NCBI GenBank assembly: GCA_028817685.1
Contig: JAPPPC010000616.1
Span: 1 to 22,633, forward strand
Length of the DNA stretch: 22,633 nucleotides
Source of the DNA: Rhodospirillaceae bacterium
Lineage (GTDB): Bacteria; Pseudomonadota; Alphaproteobacteria; UBA8366; GCA-2717185
Direction: 5' to 3'
Part shown: in pieces, positions 1 to 7,143 of the stretch
How the letters are laid out: each line of letters starts with the position of its first letter
How positions within the stretch are numbered: position 1 is the stretch's first letter
Made by a program: the position numbers and the translations under genes
The notes under the pieces: generated by a model
What the model was told of the DNA's origin: nothing
The model's database searches: none
The model's input: only the letters and a program-made list of their open reading frames with translations

Positions 1-120
1 CCCATCCCCTGGACCACCACGGAAGTGCAACTCGTGATGGACACGCCGGACCTTAGCGACGACGACCGCATCGCGATACTCGGCGGGACCGCGGCGAAAC
101 TGTTGGGGCTGGAGGGGTAA
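1..120 (+). CDS. Amidohydrolase (family 2), C-terminal end only
   Basis: This is the last 39 codons of a gene that enters from the left edge and ends in TAA. The tail reads DDRIAILGGTAAKLLGL, which matches the usual end of amidohydrolase family 2 (ACMSD-like TIM-barrel) proteins, where a 'GGNAARLLGL'-type helix closes the barrel. The catalytic metal ligands lie outside the window, so substrate and activity cannot be judged. A second amidohydrolase of the same broad superfamily lies at 3665-4555. The family call rests on this short C-terminal motif only. Confidence 0.6.
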   Translation, partial: PIPWTTTEVQLVMDTPDLSDDDRIAILGGTAAKLLGLEG

Positions 121-135
121 AGAAGGTCGGACGGT

Positions 136-429
136 TCAGGCGCCCCAGACATCGTCGTAGCGCGCCGTGCCGTCCCGCAGGGGTTGATCGCGATAGGTCG
201 CGATTTGGTTCGCCCGATGAAACGTCAACCCGGTCAAGAGCACGCCCAGCGCCAAGAGCAGATGGACGATCACCAGCGCGCCATACCAAAACCAGACACC
301 GGCAATGGCGCAAAAGATCGTCGTCCACATTACGCTGAGAAAAAGCATAGCCTGAAAGCGTTGCGCCGTTGGAAGAGCACGCAGCGGGTTGATCCGTTCA
401 TCCATGACAAGGCGATAAAACGTTCGCAT
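136..429 (-). CDS. Small two-helix inner-membrane protein, unknown function
   Basis: A 97-residue protein. I chose the ATG at 427-429 because GGAG lies six bases upstream; an in-frame ATG four codons earlier (439-441) has no ribosome site. Residues 1-27 are polar. Residues about 28-50 (rich in W, F and I) and 52-70 form two hydrophobic helices joined by a very short turn, and a polar tail follows with R, D and Y residues. I do not recognise a family. It is convergent with the amidohydrolase end to its left (15 bases between stops) and divergent from the fasciclin gene. The intervening 148 bases hold a long imperfect hairpin. High GC at third positions and a good ribosome site argue that it is real. 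Confidence 0.7.
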   Translation of the reverse strand: MRTFYRLVMDERINPLRALPTAQRFQAMLFLSVMWTTIFCAIAGVWFWYGALVIVHLLLALGVLLTGLTFHRANQIATYRDQPLRDGTARYDDVWGA

Positions 430-470
430 CGGAATCTCCATTTCTGTTTATGACCGTTACGGCAGCATCG

Positions 471-527
471 TGCGTTTGGATCAGCCCGCCAGAAAAAATG
501 ATCGCCGGACGGCGGTGATCCAACGCA
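471..527. repeat. Long imperfect inverted repeat in a divergent promoter region
   Basis: The left arm (471-490) and right arm (511-527) pair over 17 bases in blocks of 6, 6 and 5: TGCGTT, GGATCA and CCGCC against their complements. The left arm carries a one-base (T) and a two-base (GC) bulge. The 20-base loop contains an A-run. The structure sits between the starts of the membrane protein (429) and the fasciclin gene (578), where an operator or a leader hairpin would lie. No trailing T-run is present in either direction, so an intrinsic terminator is less likely. Confidence 0.65.
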
Positions 528-577
528 CAGCCGGTCGCGTAGGGAAGGTCATTCAAACGAATATGCAGGAGGCAGAT

Positions 578-1069
578 ATGTTCCGATTTTTCCGATCCGC
601 GATCTTCGCTCTCGTCACCGTCGCGCTCGGCACGACGGCCGCACAAGCCGGCACGAAAAAGGACATTGTCGATACGGCCGTGTCCGCTGGTTCCTTTTCA
701 ACCCTGGTCAGCGCCGTTAAGGCCGCGGGATTGGTGAATGCGCTGAAGGGAGATGGTCCGTTTACGGTCTTCGCCCCGACGGACGCGGCGTTCGCCAAGC
801 TTCCGGCAGGCACGATCGAAGATCTGCTGAAGCCCGAAAACAAGTCAAAGCTAGCGGCGATTCTCACCTACCATGTCGTCTCAGGTAAGGTGATGCAGGC
901 GGACATCCAATCGAAGATTACGGATGTTAAAACCCTGCAGGGTCAGACGCTCTCCGTCGACGCCATGACCGATACGGTCACGGTCGGGGCCGCCACCCTC
1001 GTGGCGTCCGACGTCGAAGCGACGAACAGCGTTATTCACGTCATCGACACGGTTATCTTGCCGAACTGA
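578..1069 (+). CDS. Secreted fasciclin (FAS1) domain protein
   Basis: A 163-residue exported protein. The start at 578 is fixed by AGGAGG five bases upstream; an in-frame ATG at 470 adds an unlikely 36-residue leader. Residues 1-24 are a signal peptide (basic MFRFFR start, hydrophobic core, AAQA cleavage site). The rest is one FAS1 domain: the H1-like motif FTVFAPTDAAFAKLP at 62-76, the YHVVSG motif at 98-103, and the closing NSVIHVIDTVILP at 150-162. FAS1 domains mediate adhesion or protein and ligand contacts at the cell surface; in proteobacteria such small periplasmic or secreted proteins have no settled biochemical role. The length is typical of single-domain bacterial forms. It stands alone, with a strong hairpin 15 bases after its stop and a long inverted repeat upstream of its ribosome site. 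Confidence 0.93.
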   Translation: MFRFFRSAIFALVTVALGTTAAQAGTKKDIVDTAVSAGSFSTLVSAVKAAGLVNALKGDGPFTVFAPTDAAFAKLPAGTIEDLLKPENKSKLAAILTYHVVSGKVMQADIQSKITDVKTLQGQTLSVDAMTDTVTVGAATLVASDVEATNSVIHVIDTVILPN

Positions 1070-1083
1070 CGCGACAACCGTCC

Positions 1084-1116
1084 GCACCGGCGTCGCGCCT
1101 TCGCGCGTGCCGGTGC
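1084..1116. terminator. Strong GC hairpin between convergent genes
   Basis: GCACCGGC (1084-1091) pairs with GCCGGTGC (1109-1116), and inside it CGCGC (1094-1098) pairs with GCGCG (1103-1107) around a CTTC loop. This gives 13 paired bases with a small internal mismatch. It lies 15 bases after the fasciclin stop and 28 bases after the stop of the opposite MlaC-like gene. No T-run follows on either strand, so its terminator role is inferred from position and stability. Confidence 0.6.
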
Positions 1117-1143
1117 CAAACGATGGGGGCTAACGCTCCAGCG

Positions 1144-1734
1144 TCAGCTCGCATTCGCCTGTTTGAGTTGCGCGATAAGCCCGTCGATTCCCCGCGCGGC
1201 GATGATGCCCTTCATCTCCGCGCGTTTCGCGACAAGCAGGCTGACCCCGTTGATGACGACGTCATAAATGCGCTGCGTATCGCCGGTTTGGACGAGTTTG
1301 AAGGCGAGTTTCACCGGCTCGCTCTCCGCGCCGCCCTGCAATATGGCGGTCACTTCGCTGCCGCCGCGGCCGAATTTCCGTTCGCCTTTGACGAGGAAAC
1401 GCTCGCCGGAATAACTGGCGAACTTCTCGGCGTAGATCTTCATCATGTGCTGCGCGAACAGGTCGCGATAGGCGTTGAACTGGTTCCGTGTGACGCCGCG
1501 CTGATAGCGTCCGATCGCAAAGGCGCTGATCCGATCCCAGTCGAAGGCCTTCTCGAATTCGGTGCTGTAGCGGTCGATCCGTTCCGCCGGCGACAGGGAA
1601 GGATCTTCCAGGATCGCCACGACGGCTTCGCCCAGCGACTCGACAAAGGCGGTCGAGCTGCCGACGGTGGCGTTTGCCGGCGCGCCGGCCCAGGTGGTAG
1701 CGATGATGGTGAGCAGGCAGAGTAGGCATTTCAT
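1144..1734 (-). CDS. MlaC/Ttg2D-family periplasmic phospholipid-binding protein
   Basis: A 196-residue protein of the MlaC/Ttg2D (Tol_Tol_Ttg2) family. MlaC shuttles phospholipids across the periplasm between an outer-membrane MlaA complex and the inner-membrane MlaFEDB ABC transporter. The ATG at 1732-1734 has GAGGGA upstream and opens a signal peptide (MKCLLCLLTI core, cleavage near PANA at about 22). The mature part carries family features: 'RIDRYSTEFEKAFDWDRISAF' region, 'FAIGRYQRG', a Phe/Tyr-rich helix around YRDLFAQHMMKIYAEKF, and the C-terminal strand-helix 'YDVVINGVSLLVAKRAEM'. Length is normal for the family. No other mla gene is visible here, so it is an orphan copy. A TTAAC-N6-TTAAC site lies 76 bases upstream of the start. 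Confidence 0.9.
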   Translation of the reverse strand: MKCLLCLLTIIATTWAGAPANATVGSSTAFVESLGEAVVAILEDPSLSPAERIDRYSTEFEKAFDWDRISAFAIGRYQRGVTRNQFNAYRDLFAQHMMKIYAEKFASYSGERFLVKGERKFGRGGSEVTAILQGGAESEPVKLAFKLVQTGDTQRIYDVVINGVSLLVAKRAEMKGIIAARGIDGLIAQLKQANAS

Positions 1735-1809
1735 CGGTATTCCCTCGAACGTTGACAGGCGGGCCGCCACCCGGAATTCAGCCCGTCCGTCCTATTTACT
1801 GCCTGCCGG

Positions 1810-1824
1810 TTAATCCCTTGTTAA
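1810..1824 (-). promoter_or_regulatory. CtrA-type binding site candidate (TTAAC-N6-TTAAC)
   Basis: On the minus strand the sequence reads TTAAC, six bases, TTAAC, which is the full TTAA-N7-TTAAC consensus of the alphaproteobacterial cell-cycle regulator CtrA. It lies 76 bases upstream of the MlaC-like start and 192 bases upstream of the PAS protein start. Binding and the controlled gene are inferred from position only. Confidence 0.5.
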
Positions 1825-1947
1825 GAAACGCTAAGATTTTATGAAAAGTGCGATGTTTCGCGGGCTGAACCCGGATCCGATCAGCGCTGCGCCAACCTGC
1901 ATGACCGGTTCCCCCAGCAATGACGCAACTCAGCCTACAACCGTAAT

Positions 1948-1975
1948 TTGCGCCTTCGACCGCAAACCGTACAAT
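1948..1975 (+). promoter_or_regulatory. Predicted promoter for the PAS_5 gene
   Basis: A TTGCGC -35-like box (1948-1953), a 16-base spacer and a TACAAT -10-like box (1970-1975) lie 40 bases upstream of the PAS gene start. The predicted transcription start falls near 1982, just before the 12-base palindrome at 1986. Only half of the -35 bases match, so this is tentative. Confidence 0.35.
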
Positions 1976-1985
1976 AATACCGCTA

Positions 1986-1997
1986 TTGTCCGGACAA
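1986..1997. repeat. Perfect 12-bp palindrome TTGTCCGGACAA
   Basis: This perfect palindrome ends 18 bases before the PAS gene ATG and lies at the predicted transcript start. It overlaps a second dyad, ACAAT (1971-1975) with ATTGT (1985-1989), so the region can form alternative pairings. An operator for a dimeric repressor is the simplest reading. No regulator gene is adjacent. Confidence 0.5.
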
Positions 1998-2015
1998 ATT
2001 TGAATGGGAGCGCAG

Positions 2016-2480
2016 ATGCGGGATTCACCGCCCCTGCCTGAACAGGTTCCGAGCACCAGCCATAGCGACATCCAGGATATCGTTCGCTATTGGCAAGGGC
2101 TCCATCGTGGCGACGAGCTGCCCGACCGGACGCAGATCGATCCCACCGCATTCTTTGCGCTGCTCGCCGGGATTTCACTGATCGATGTCGTCAGGTCGCC
2201 CTTGCGTTTCCGCTTCCGCCTGCTCGGCGAAAGAATGAAGGCCTATCACGGAAAAGACCTGACGGGCTGTTGGCTGGACGAAGCCTTTCCGCATTTCAAT
2301 TCGACGAGCACGCCGGCAGACTTTGCCGTCGTCGCCGAGCGGGGCGTGCCCAGCTATCGGTTGGGCGCGCCGCTCATGACGTACGAAAAGGCGTTCTATC
2401 AGATGGAACGTGTCTTCCTGCCGTTTCGGAATAGCGGCCCTTCGGTCGAGGTCATCTTGGCCTACACCATTTTCCGATAG
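2016..2480 (+). CDS. PAS_5 domain protein, putative small sensor
   Basis: A 154-residue single-domain protein of the PAS_5 (PF07310) type, a PAS-related family frequent in Alphaproteobacteria and usually lacking an attached output domain. Diagnostic stretches are 'YWQGLHRGDELPDRTQIDP' at 25-43, the 'SLIDVV' strand at 54-59, and 'RFRFRLLGERMKAYHGKDLTG' at 64-84, with an aromatic strand 'EKAFYQMERVFLPF' near 124-137. The start at 2016 is preferred over the in-frame ATG at 2004 because GGGAG sits six bases before it. Ligand and partner are unknown. It ends 7 bases from the stop of an opposing small gene. A palindrome and a promoter-like pair lie just upstream. Confidence 0.85.
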   Translation: MRDSPPLPEQVPSTSHSDIQDIVRYWQGLHRGDELPDRTQIDPTAFFALLAGISLIDVVRSPLRFRFRLLGERMKAYHGKDLTGCWLDEAFPHFNSTSTPADFAVVAERGVPSYRLGAPLMTYEKAFYQMERVFLPFRNSGPSVEVILAYTIFR

Positions 2481-2487
2481 ACCGCGC

Positions 2488-2676
2488 TCAATCTTTCCTC
2501 GCCGAAGTCTTGGTCGGCACCCAAATGTCCTGTTCGACCCTTTGTTTGACGTCCCGCGGCGGTGTCGTCCAGCCGATCAGCTCATACAAGCCGACGACGG
2601 TCTGCCCGTCAGGCCGCTCGATTTCGACATGCAGGATTTCACCGTCATTTTCGATATCGCATATGCGTCCACGCAT
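2488..2676 (-). CDS. 62-residue hypothetical protein
   Basis: A short leftward gene opening MRGRICDIENDGEILHVEIE and ending TKTSARKD. The start has a GGTGGGGG purine stretch a few bases upstream. The first 35 residues look like two or three amphipathic beta strands (alternating I, V, L with charged residues), followed by a 'IGWTTPPRDV' turn and a basic tail. I recognise no family. It is convergent with the PAS gene with a 7-base gap, and divergent from the MBL-fold gene across 209 bases. Sensible amino-acid composition and tight packing support it, but its short length leaves doubt. Confidence 0.5.
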   Translation of the reverse strand: MRGRICDIENDGEILHVEIERPDGQTVVGLYELIGWTTPPRDVKQRVEQDIWVPTKTSARKD

Positions 2677-2885
2677 AACGCCCCCACCTCACAGTGTCCG
2701 TTCCATCTCTTTACGAAAGCCGCCCGCAACCGGATCAACGGGACGCCCACGAATTCGCGACTGCCCGCCACTCACTAAACGATAGCTGGAAAGTGGGCGC
2801 CGAACCCCTTAAGAGATCGCGGTATCGACCGGTTCGCGGGAGCCCATTACGCGGCGGGACCGTCCAAATTTTCGAGGAAACAGTC

Positions 2886-3629
2886 ATGTCAGACCGTGTC
2901 ACATTCGCCGGCTGCGGCGATGCCTTCGGCAGCGGCGGCCGCTTCAATTCATGCTTCGTCGTTGACGTGTCGGGCTTTCGCTACGCGATCGAGTTCGGCG
3001 CGACGTCACTGGTGGCACTCAATCAGGCCGTTATCGACCACGCATCGCTCGACGCCATCGTATTCACGCATATCCATGCAGACCATTGTTCCGGCATTCC
3101 GTCCATGCTGTTGGACGCCATGCTCGGCGCCAAGCGCACCAAGCCCTTGATCATCGCGGGTCCGCGCGACACAGAGGTTCGTTTGAAGGAGATGATGGAA
3201 TCGATGCTGCCGGGCAGCCACATCATGGTGCCCGAATTCGACCTCACCTGGGTCGATATGGAGATCATGAAGCCTAACCCGGTGGGAGATCATCTGGTCG
3301 TCACCCCATATCCGGCCTATCACACAGCGGAAACCAACCCGACCTCCGTGCGCTGCGAGGCCGGCGGAAAGACCGTTTCCTATACGGGCGACAGCGCCTG
3401 GACCAAGCACATCCCGAAAATCTCCCGGGACGCGGACCTCTTCATCTGCGAGAGCTATTTCTACGAGAAGCCGGTGCGCTTCCACATGAATTACCCAGAC
3501 GTGAAGGCACATTGGGACGAGTTTCAGACGAAACGCACGATCCTGACCCATTTCAGCCGCGAAATGCTGACGATGGTCGACACCGTGCCAGAGGAATGCG
3601 CCCATGACGGGCTGGTGGTGGAGATATAG
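2886..3629 (+). CDS. Metallo-beta-lactamase-fold hydrolase (RNase Z-like subgroup)
   Basis: A 247-residue MBL-fold enzyme. The start at 2886 has GAGGAA eight bases upstream; longer in-frame openings lack this. The di-metal site is complete: THIHADHCSG at 61-70 (H62, H64, D66, H67), H146 in 'PAYHT', D169 in 'YTGDS', and H222 in 'LTHFS'. The N-terminal 'GCGDAFGSGGRFNS' is the glycine-rich opening of the RNase Z/arylsulfatase-like branch, but no exosite arm is seen. A small-molecule phosphodiester or ester hydrolase role is therefore as likely as tRNA processing. No signal peptide, so cytoplasmic. It is convergent with the exported amidohydrolase (35 bases between stops). Confidence 0.9.
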   Translation: MSDRVTFAGCGDAFGSGGRFNSCFVVDVSGFRYAIEFGATSLVALNQAVIDHASLDAIVFTHIHADHCSGIPSMLLDAMLGAKRTKPLIIAGPRDTEVRLKEMMESMLPGSHIMVPEFDLTWVDMEIMKPNPVGDHLVVTPYPAYHTAETNPTSVRCEAGGKTVSYTGDSAWTKHIPKISRDADLFICESYFYEKPVRFHMNYPDVKAHWDEFQTKRTILTHFSREMLTMVDTVPEECAHDGLVVEI

Positions 3630-3664
3630 AAACGTCTGGGCAGCGGCCTTGAGTGTCCCGGTCG

Positions 3665-4555
3665 CTACCGCGTTCCGATCAACGCCTTGCTGACTTCGCG
3701 GCCGAACAGGCGCTCCGCATTCTTGTAAGCGAACTTCTCCGCCAGCGGGCGCGGGAAGTGGCTCAGCCACTGCCGGTTCGCAGCGATAAGTTCCGCGTAG
3801 CTTTCCCATTGCGAGTTGACCCAGGTGTCGGTGCCGACCATGAACCGGTCAGAAAACCGCTCCAGCACGCGCCGCCAGTCCGGATCGATTCCGGTGCCGT
3901 TTCCCAGAATATCCCACTCACGATAGGAAGTATCCGCATACAGAGTGTCGTAGCGCGCCATCATCGCCTCGATCACATCCGGCGGCTCCGACATGCCGGC
4001 ATGGGCCCAGATGATCTTTAGGCCAGGTTCGAAAGAATACAGCAGATCCACCGGGTCCTTACCGGAATGGATATGGATGTAGATGTTCCGCTTTTTCGCC
4101 ATCGCCGCCACCTGGCGCAGCAACGGTTCATCCTCCGGGTCGAAACTGCGGACGTGAAACTCGCCGATGCCTTCATGCGGATAGGCGTCGAGCCGGTTCT
4201 CCAGATAGTCCGCCATCTCCGGCGATTTGGTCCAGTTCGACGAACCGTAGACGCCGTGATAGGGCCGCAGCTCCGGCACGATACGTTTCGGCGCGAACTT
4301 CCACAGGGTGATGGTCCCCTGGTCGGGCGTCGAGGAAACGAGCCCCATCGCGACCCCGTTCTTGTCCATCAAATCCAGCACCGTCGCCGGCGGGTACGGC
4401 CCCCAGGCGAGCGCCTTGTAATGGATATGGGCGTCAAAGATCGGCAGGGTTTCCGCCCCTTTGCCGATAGGATCGGTCGCCTCATCCGCCGCTGCTATGC
4501 CGGCATGGACTGCCGCCAACAGCGTGACACCGCACATAATCCCTACCGCGCGCAT
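3665..4555 (-). CDS. Exported amidohydrolase, family 2-like TIM barrel
   Basis: A 296-residue metal-dependent hydrolase. The ATG at 4553-4555 follows GAGGAGA and starts a signal peptide (residues 1-23, ending IAAA before DEAT), so the enzyme is predicted to be periplasmic. Metal and catalytic positions visible are DAHIH at 41-45, E132 in 'IGEFH', H161/H163 in 'IHIHSG', H185 in 'WAHAG', and D243 in 'GTDTW'. These follow the order expected for amidohydrolase_2 barrels, which act on carboxylates, lactones or amides. The closing 'EKFAYKNAERLFG' is also typical. An exported member is less usual than the cytoplasmic ones. It is divergent from the ThuA-domain gene (99 bases between starts). Substrate unknown. 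Confidence 0.88.
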   Translation of the reverse strand: MRAVGIMCGVTLLAAVHAGIAAADEATDPIGKGAETLPIFDAHIHYKALAWGPYPPATVLDLMDKNGVAMGLVSSTPDQGTITLWKFAPKRIVPELRPYHGVYGSSNWTKSPEMADYLENRLDAYPHEGIGEFHVRSFDPEDEPLLRQVAAMAKKRNIYIHIHSGKDPVDLLYSFEPGLKIIWAHAGMSEPPDVIEAMMARYDTLYADTSYREWDILGNGTGIDPDWRRVLERFSDRFMVGTDTWVNSQWESYAELIAANRQWLSHFPRPLAEKFAYKNAERLFGREVSKALIGTR

Positions 4556-4654
4556 TGAATTCTCCTCAGCCCGTCGCGCCGCCCTGGCGCTCACAGGGCA
4601 AATAGGTAGTCTATCGGTGCGCTTTCGCAAATCCCGTAATTCGGAGTAACAGCC

Positions 4655-5479
4655 ATGACGACGAGCCAAAGGGTCCACCTCATCACCGGCGGTTTCCCAC
4701 CCGGTGCCCCGGCGGGCCACGATATGAACTATGCCCGGCTGCGGCTGCTGGAGAAGCTCGGCGCCGTCAACGGGCGCGACGTGACCGTGGCCAACGACTA
4801 TCAGGATATCGAGCGCAGGCTGCCCAAGCGCGATTTCCTGATCACCTATGTGTCCGGCCCGTGCCCGAGGGGCGCCGGCACCACGGAGTTGCAGGACTGG
4901 CTCGCGGCGGGCGGCAAATGGTTCGCGCTGCACGGCACTTCCGGCGGCAAGGCGGTCAAGAGCGAGCGCGAAGGCGTCGCCGTCAAGCAGATGGTCAAGA
5001 TGGAGCATCACGACACGCTCGGCTGCTTCTTCCTCAACCACCCGCCGATCTCGCAATTTCAGGTCGCGGTCGCGGACGCCCATCCAATCACCCGCGGCCT
5101 GCCCGACAGCTTCACGGTGCAGGACGAACTCTACATGATCGAGCTGCAGGATCCGGACGCGACCAGGCCGCTCTTCACCACCAAGCTGGAGAAGGATCCC
5201 TCGCCGTTGGGCTTCGGCTTCGTCTATGACGAGGACACCTCGGTGCAGGAGGACGGCGAAACCCGCGTGCTCGGCTACGCCCGCACGGTCGGCGAGGGCG
5301 AAATCGTCTATGTCGGCCTCGGCCACTGCCATATCGGCCGCGACGGCAGCCCCTCACCCGTCGATCCCAGCATCGATCCGGACGGCAAGATGCCGGCCGA
5401 ATTCCACAATGTCTGGCAGTCGGACGCGTTCAACCGGCTACTGGAAAACGGAATCGAGTGGGGGCTGAGGGCCGCTTGA
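4655..5479 (+). CDS. ThuA-like domain protein (glutamine amidotransferase-like fold)
   Basis: A 274-residue protein filling one ThuA/trehalose-utilisation domain (PF06283). The start is backed by GGAG eight bases before the ATG. Visible family features are the N-terminal strand and loop 'LITGGFPPGAPAGHD' at 9-23, 'ELQDWLAAGGKWFALHGTSG' at 78-97, the 'HPITRGLP' segment at 143-150, 'DELYMIE' at 157-163, and 'IVYVGLGHCH' near 217-226. ThuA domains share the class I amidotransferase fold but usually lack its catalytic Cys. They occur with sugar catabolism genes, and their reaction is mostly unknown. No signal peptide is present. No sugar transporter or dehydrogenase lies beside it, so a link to trehalose is not supported here. 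Confidence 0.87.
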   Translation: MTTSQRVHLITGGFPPGAPAGHDMNYARLRLLEKLGAVNGRDVTVANDYQDIERRLPKRDFLITYVSGPCPRGAGTTELQDWLAAGGKWFALHGTSGGKAVKSEREGVAVKQMVKMEHHDTLGCFFLNHPPISQFQVAVADAHPITRGLPDSFTVQDELYMIELQDPDATRPLFTTKLEKDPSPLGFGFVYDEDTSVQEDGETRVLGYARTVGEGEIVYVGLGHCHIGRDGSPSPVDPSIDPDGKMPAEFHNVWQSDAFNRLLENGIEWGLRAA

Positions 5480-5886
5480 AACCAGCCGAAAAGGTATCGA
5501 GGGTCAGATGCGGCTCTCGGACCGGTTCATTTCTGCCAAACTAATCCGACGCACTTATCTCGTGCGTATCGTTTTGCTGCCACAATGCCGTCGAACCCAC
5601 CCGCCCGGGAGGCTTCATGTTGTGGGTCGCCTGGGCCGAAGAACACCAGCTCGAAAAAAACGCCTGTCCTGTCGTCGCGGATATCCGGAGGGTCCTCGTG
5701 ATCGGCACTGCCCTCGGCGGAGTCGATTTGCACGAGATGAATGACGCACGCGACGGAGCCGTCCTACGTGAAGGAACCGGTCCCAAGCAAAACCTCAGTC
5801 CGGTTCATCTAAGCATCGGACTCGAATCGAACTACAGTGTCTGACGCCACCATCGACACCAGGATCAACGAGATCGTAACCGCCCC
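5480..5886. other. 407-base stretch without a confident gene; possible gene remnant
   Basis: No recognised gene, terminator or RNA lies between the ThuA stop and the CoA-transferase stop. A rightward frame open from upstream of 5617 to 5844 has protein-like composition (LWVAWAEEHQLEKNACPVV, then VLVIGTALGGVDL) and mostly G/C third positions until about 5770, after which this bias drops. It lacks a ribosome site, and opposing frames of similar length overlap it. GACCGGTTCAT (5520-5530) and a similar CCGGTTCAT (5806-5814) bracket the interval. A decayed gene is possible but unproven. Confidence 0.3.
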
Positions 5887-7143
5887 TTACTCCGCCGCCG
5901 CCGCTGGCGGTTCGCCGAAGACCCCTTCCGACTTCAGTTCCGCCACCGCCGCGTCATTGAGGCCCAGCCACTCGCTCACCACCTCTTCGGTGTGCTGCCC
6001 CAGCATCGGTGACGATTCGAGGCGTGCCGCGGCGCCGTCGACGCGGACCGGCCAGGTCGGCATCTTGAAGTCGCGGTGCACCGGGTGGGTCATGGTCTGC
6101 ATGATGCCCCGGTCCACGAAGGTCTCGTCGTTCTGCAGTTCCATCGTGTCCATCACGGCGCCGGCAGGAATGCCCGCCTCGCCGACGAGCCGCATCGCGT
6201 CCAACTTGGTCTGGGTGCGAGTCCAGGTGGCGATGATCTCGTCCACTTCCGCCTCGTTCGCCACACGATCGTCCGGCGTCCCGAGGCGCTCATCGCCAAT
6301 CAAATCCTCACGTCCGACCAATTTCAGCAACCGGTCCCAATGCTCCGGATTGGCGCGGCTGGTCATGATGTAGACGTAATCGTTCGGGCCGCCGGGGGCG
6401 CAAGGGAAAAGGCCCATGGGTGCGTTGATGACGCCGGGAATCTTGCTGCCGCCGCGTTCCGCCGCCCTGCCGGTCAGGCCCTGGGTCGAGAACGGAATGC
6501 GCATGTAGTGCATGATCGCATCCTGCATCGCGACCTGCAGCCGGTGGCCTTCGCCCGTCTCGCGGCGCTTGAACAGCGCCCCCAGGATGGTGATCGCCAT
6601 GACCATGCCAGTCCCAGTGTCGCCGATGGAGATGCCCGGCCGCGTCGGCGGGCCGTCCGCATCGCCGGTGACGCTGAACGTGCCGCCGCAGGCCTGCGCA
6701 ATCATGTCGAAGGACAGGTTCTTCTCGAACGGGCTGCCCTCGCCGAAGCCCTTGACCTGGGCGTAGATGAGGCCCGGATTGATCTTCTTCATCTCGTCAT
6801 AGCCGAGGCCCAGGCGGTCGATCGCACCCGGCGCGAAATTCTCGATCATGACGTCGGCTTTGCGGATCAGGTCCTTGACCAGATCGAGCCCCGCCGGTGC
6901 CTTCAGATTGACGGTCGCCGACTTCTTGTTGGCGTTGAGGATGTGAAAATAGTAGGGGTCGTTGTCCGGCTTTCCGGGGCGGAGCCTACGTCCGGGGTCG
7001 CCGCGGTTCGGGTTCTCGATCTTGACGACTTCCGCGCCGAGCCAGGCGAGGGCCTCCGTGCAGGTCGGGCCGGCCTCGAACTGGGTGAAGTCGACGACCT
7101 TGACGCCTTTCAAGAATCCGAAATCGGCAATGTTCGCGGACAT
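5887..7143 (-). CDS. Family III CoA-transferase (CaiB/BaiF, formyl-CoA transferase-like)
   Basis: A 418-residue family III CoA-transferase, which moves CoA between a CoA thioester and a free carboxylate through an Asp-bound intermediate. The start has GAGGAG eight bases upstream. The N-terminal Rossmann part reads 'GVKVVDFTQFEAGP' (13-26) and 'LGAEVVKIE' (35-43). The catalytic Asp is D146 in 'FDMIAQACGG'. The family's glycine-rich and NANKKS elements are present (69-75), and the closing 'LGQHTEEVVSEWLG' is typical. Length is normal for formyl-CoA transferase relatives, but substrate cannot be assigned from sequence. It is divergent from the phytanoyl-CoA dioxygenase gene (121 bases between starts); this pairing suggests linked use of an acyl-CoA or its acid. 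Confidence 0.92.
   Translation of the reverse strand: MSANIADFGFLKGVKVVDFTQFEAGPTCTEALAWLGAEVVKIENPNRGDPGRRLRPGKPDNDPYYFHILNANKKSATVNLKAPAGLDLVKDLIRKADVMIENFAPGAIDRLGLGYDEMKKINPGLIYAQVKGFGEGSPFEKNLSFDMIAQACGGTFSVTGDADGPPTRPGISIGDTGTGMVMAITILGALFKRRETGEGHRLQVAMQDAIMHYMRIPFSTQGLTGRAAERGGSKIPGVINAPMGLFPCAPGGPNDYVYIMTSRANPEHWDRLLKLVGREDLIGDERLGTPDDRVANEAEVDEIIATWTRTQTKLDAMRLVGEAGIPAGAVMDTMELQNDETFVDRGIMQTMTHPVHRDFKMPTWPVRVDGAAARLESSPMLGQHTEEVVSEWLGLNDAAVAELKSEGVFGEPPAAAAE

Noticed and set aside
3665..5332. A 555-residue leftward protein covering the ThuA region
   Set aside because: Only residues encoded by 3665-4555 look like a real protein, with a signal peptide and ribosome site. The extension is antisense to the ThuA gene.
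4655..5479. Trehalose-utilisation gene thuA proper
   Set aside because: The fold matches ThuA, but no thuB, sugar transporter or regulator is adjacent, so the gene symbol is not given.
5541..5786. Leftward 81-residue frame
   Set aside because: Ser/Thr/Pro-rich translation typical of an antisense shadow, no ribosome site, and overlapped by other frames.
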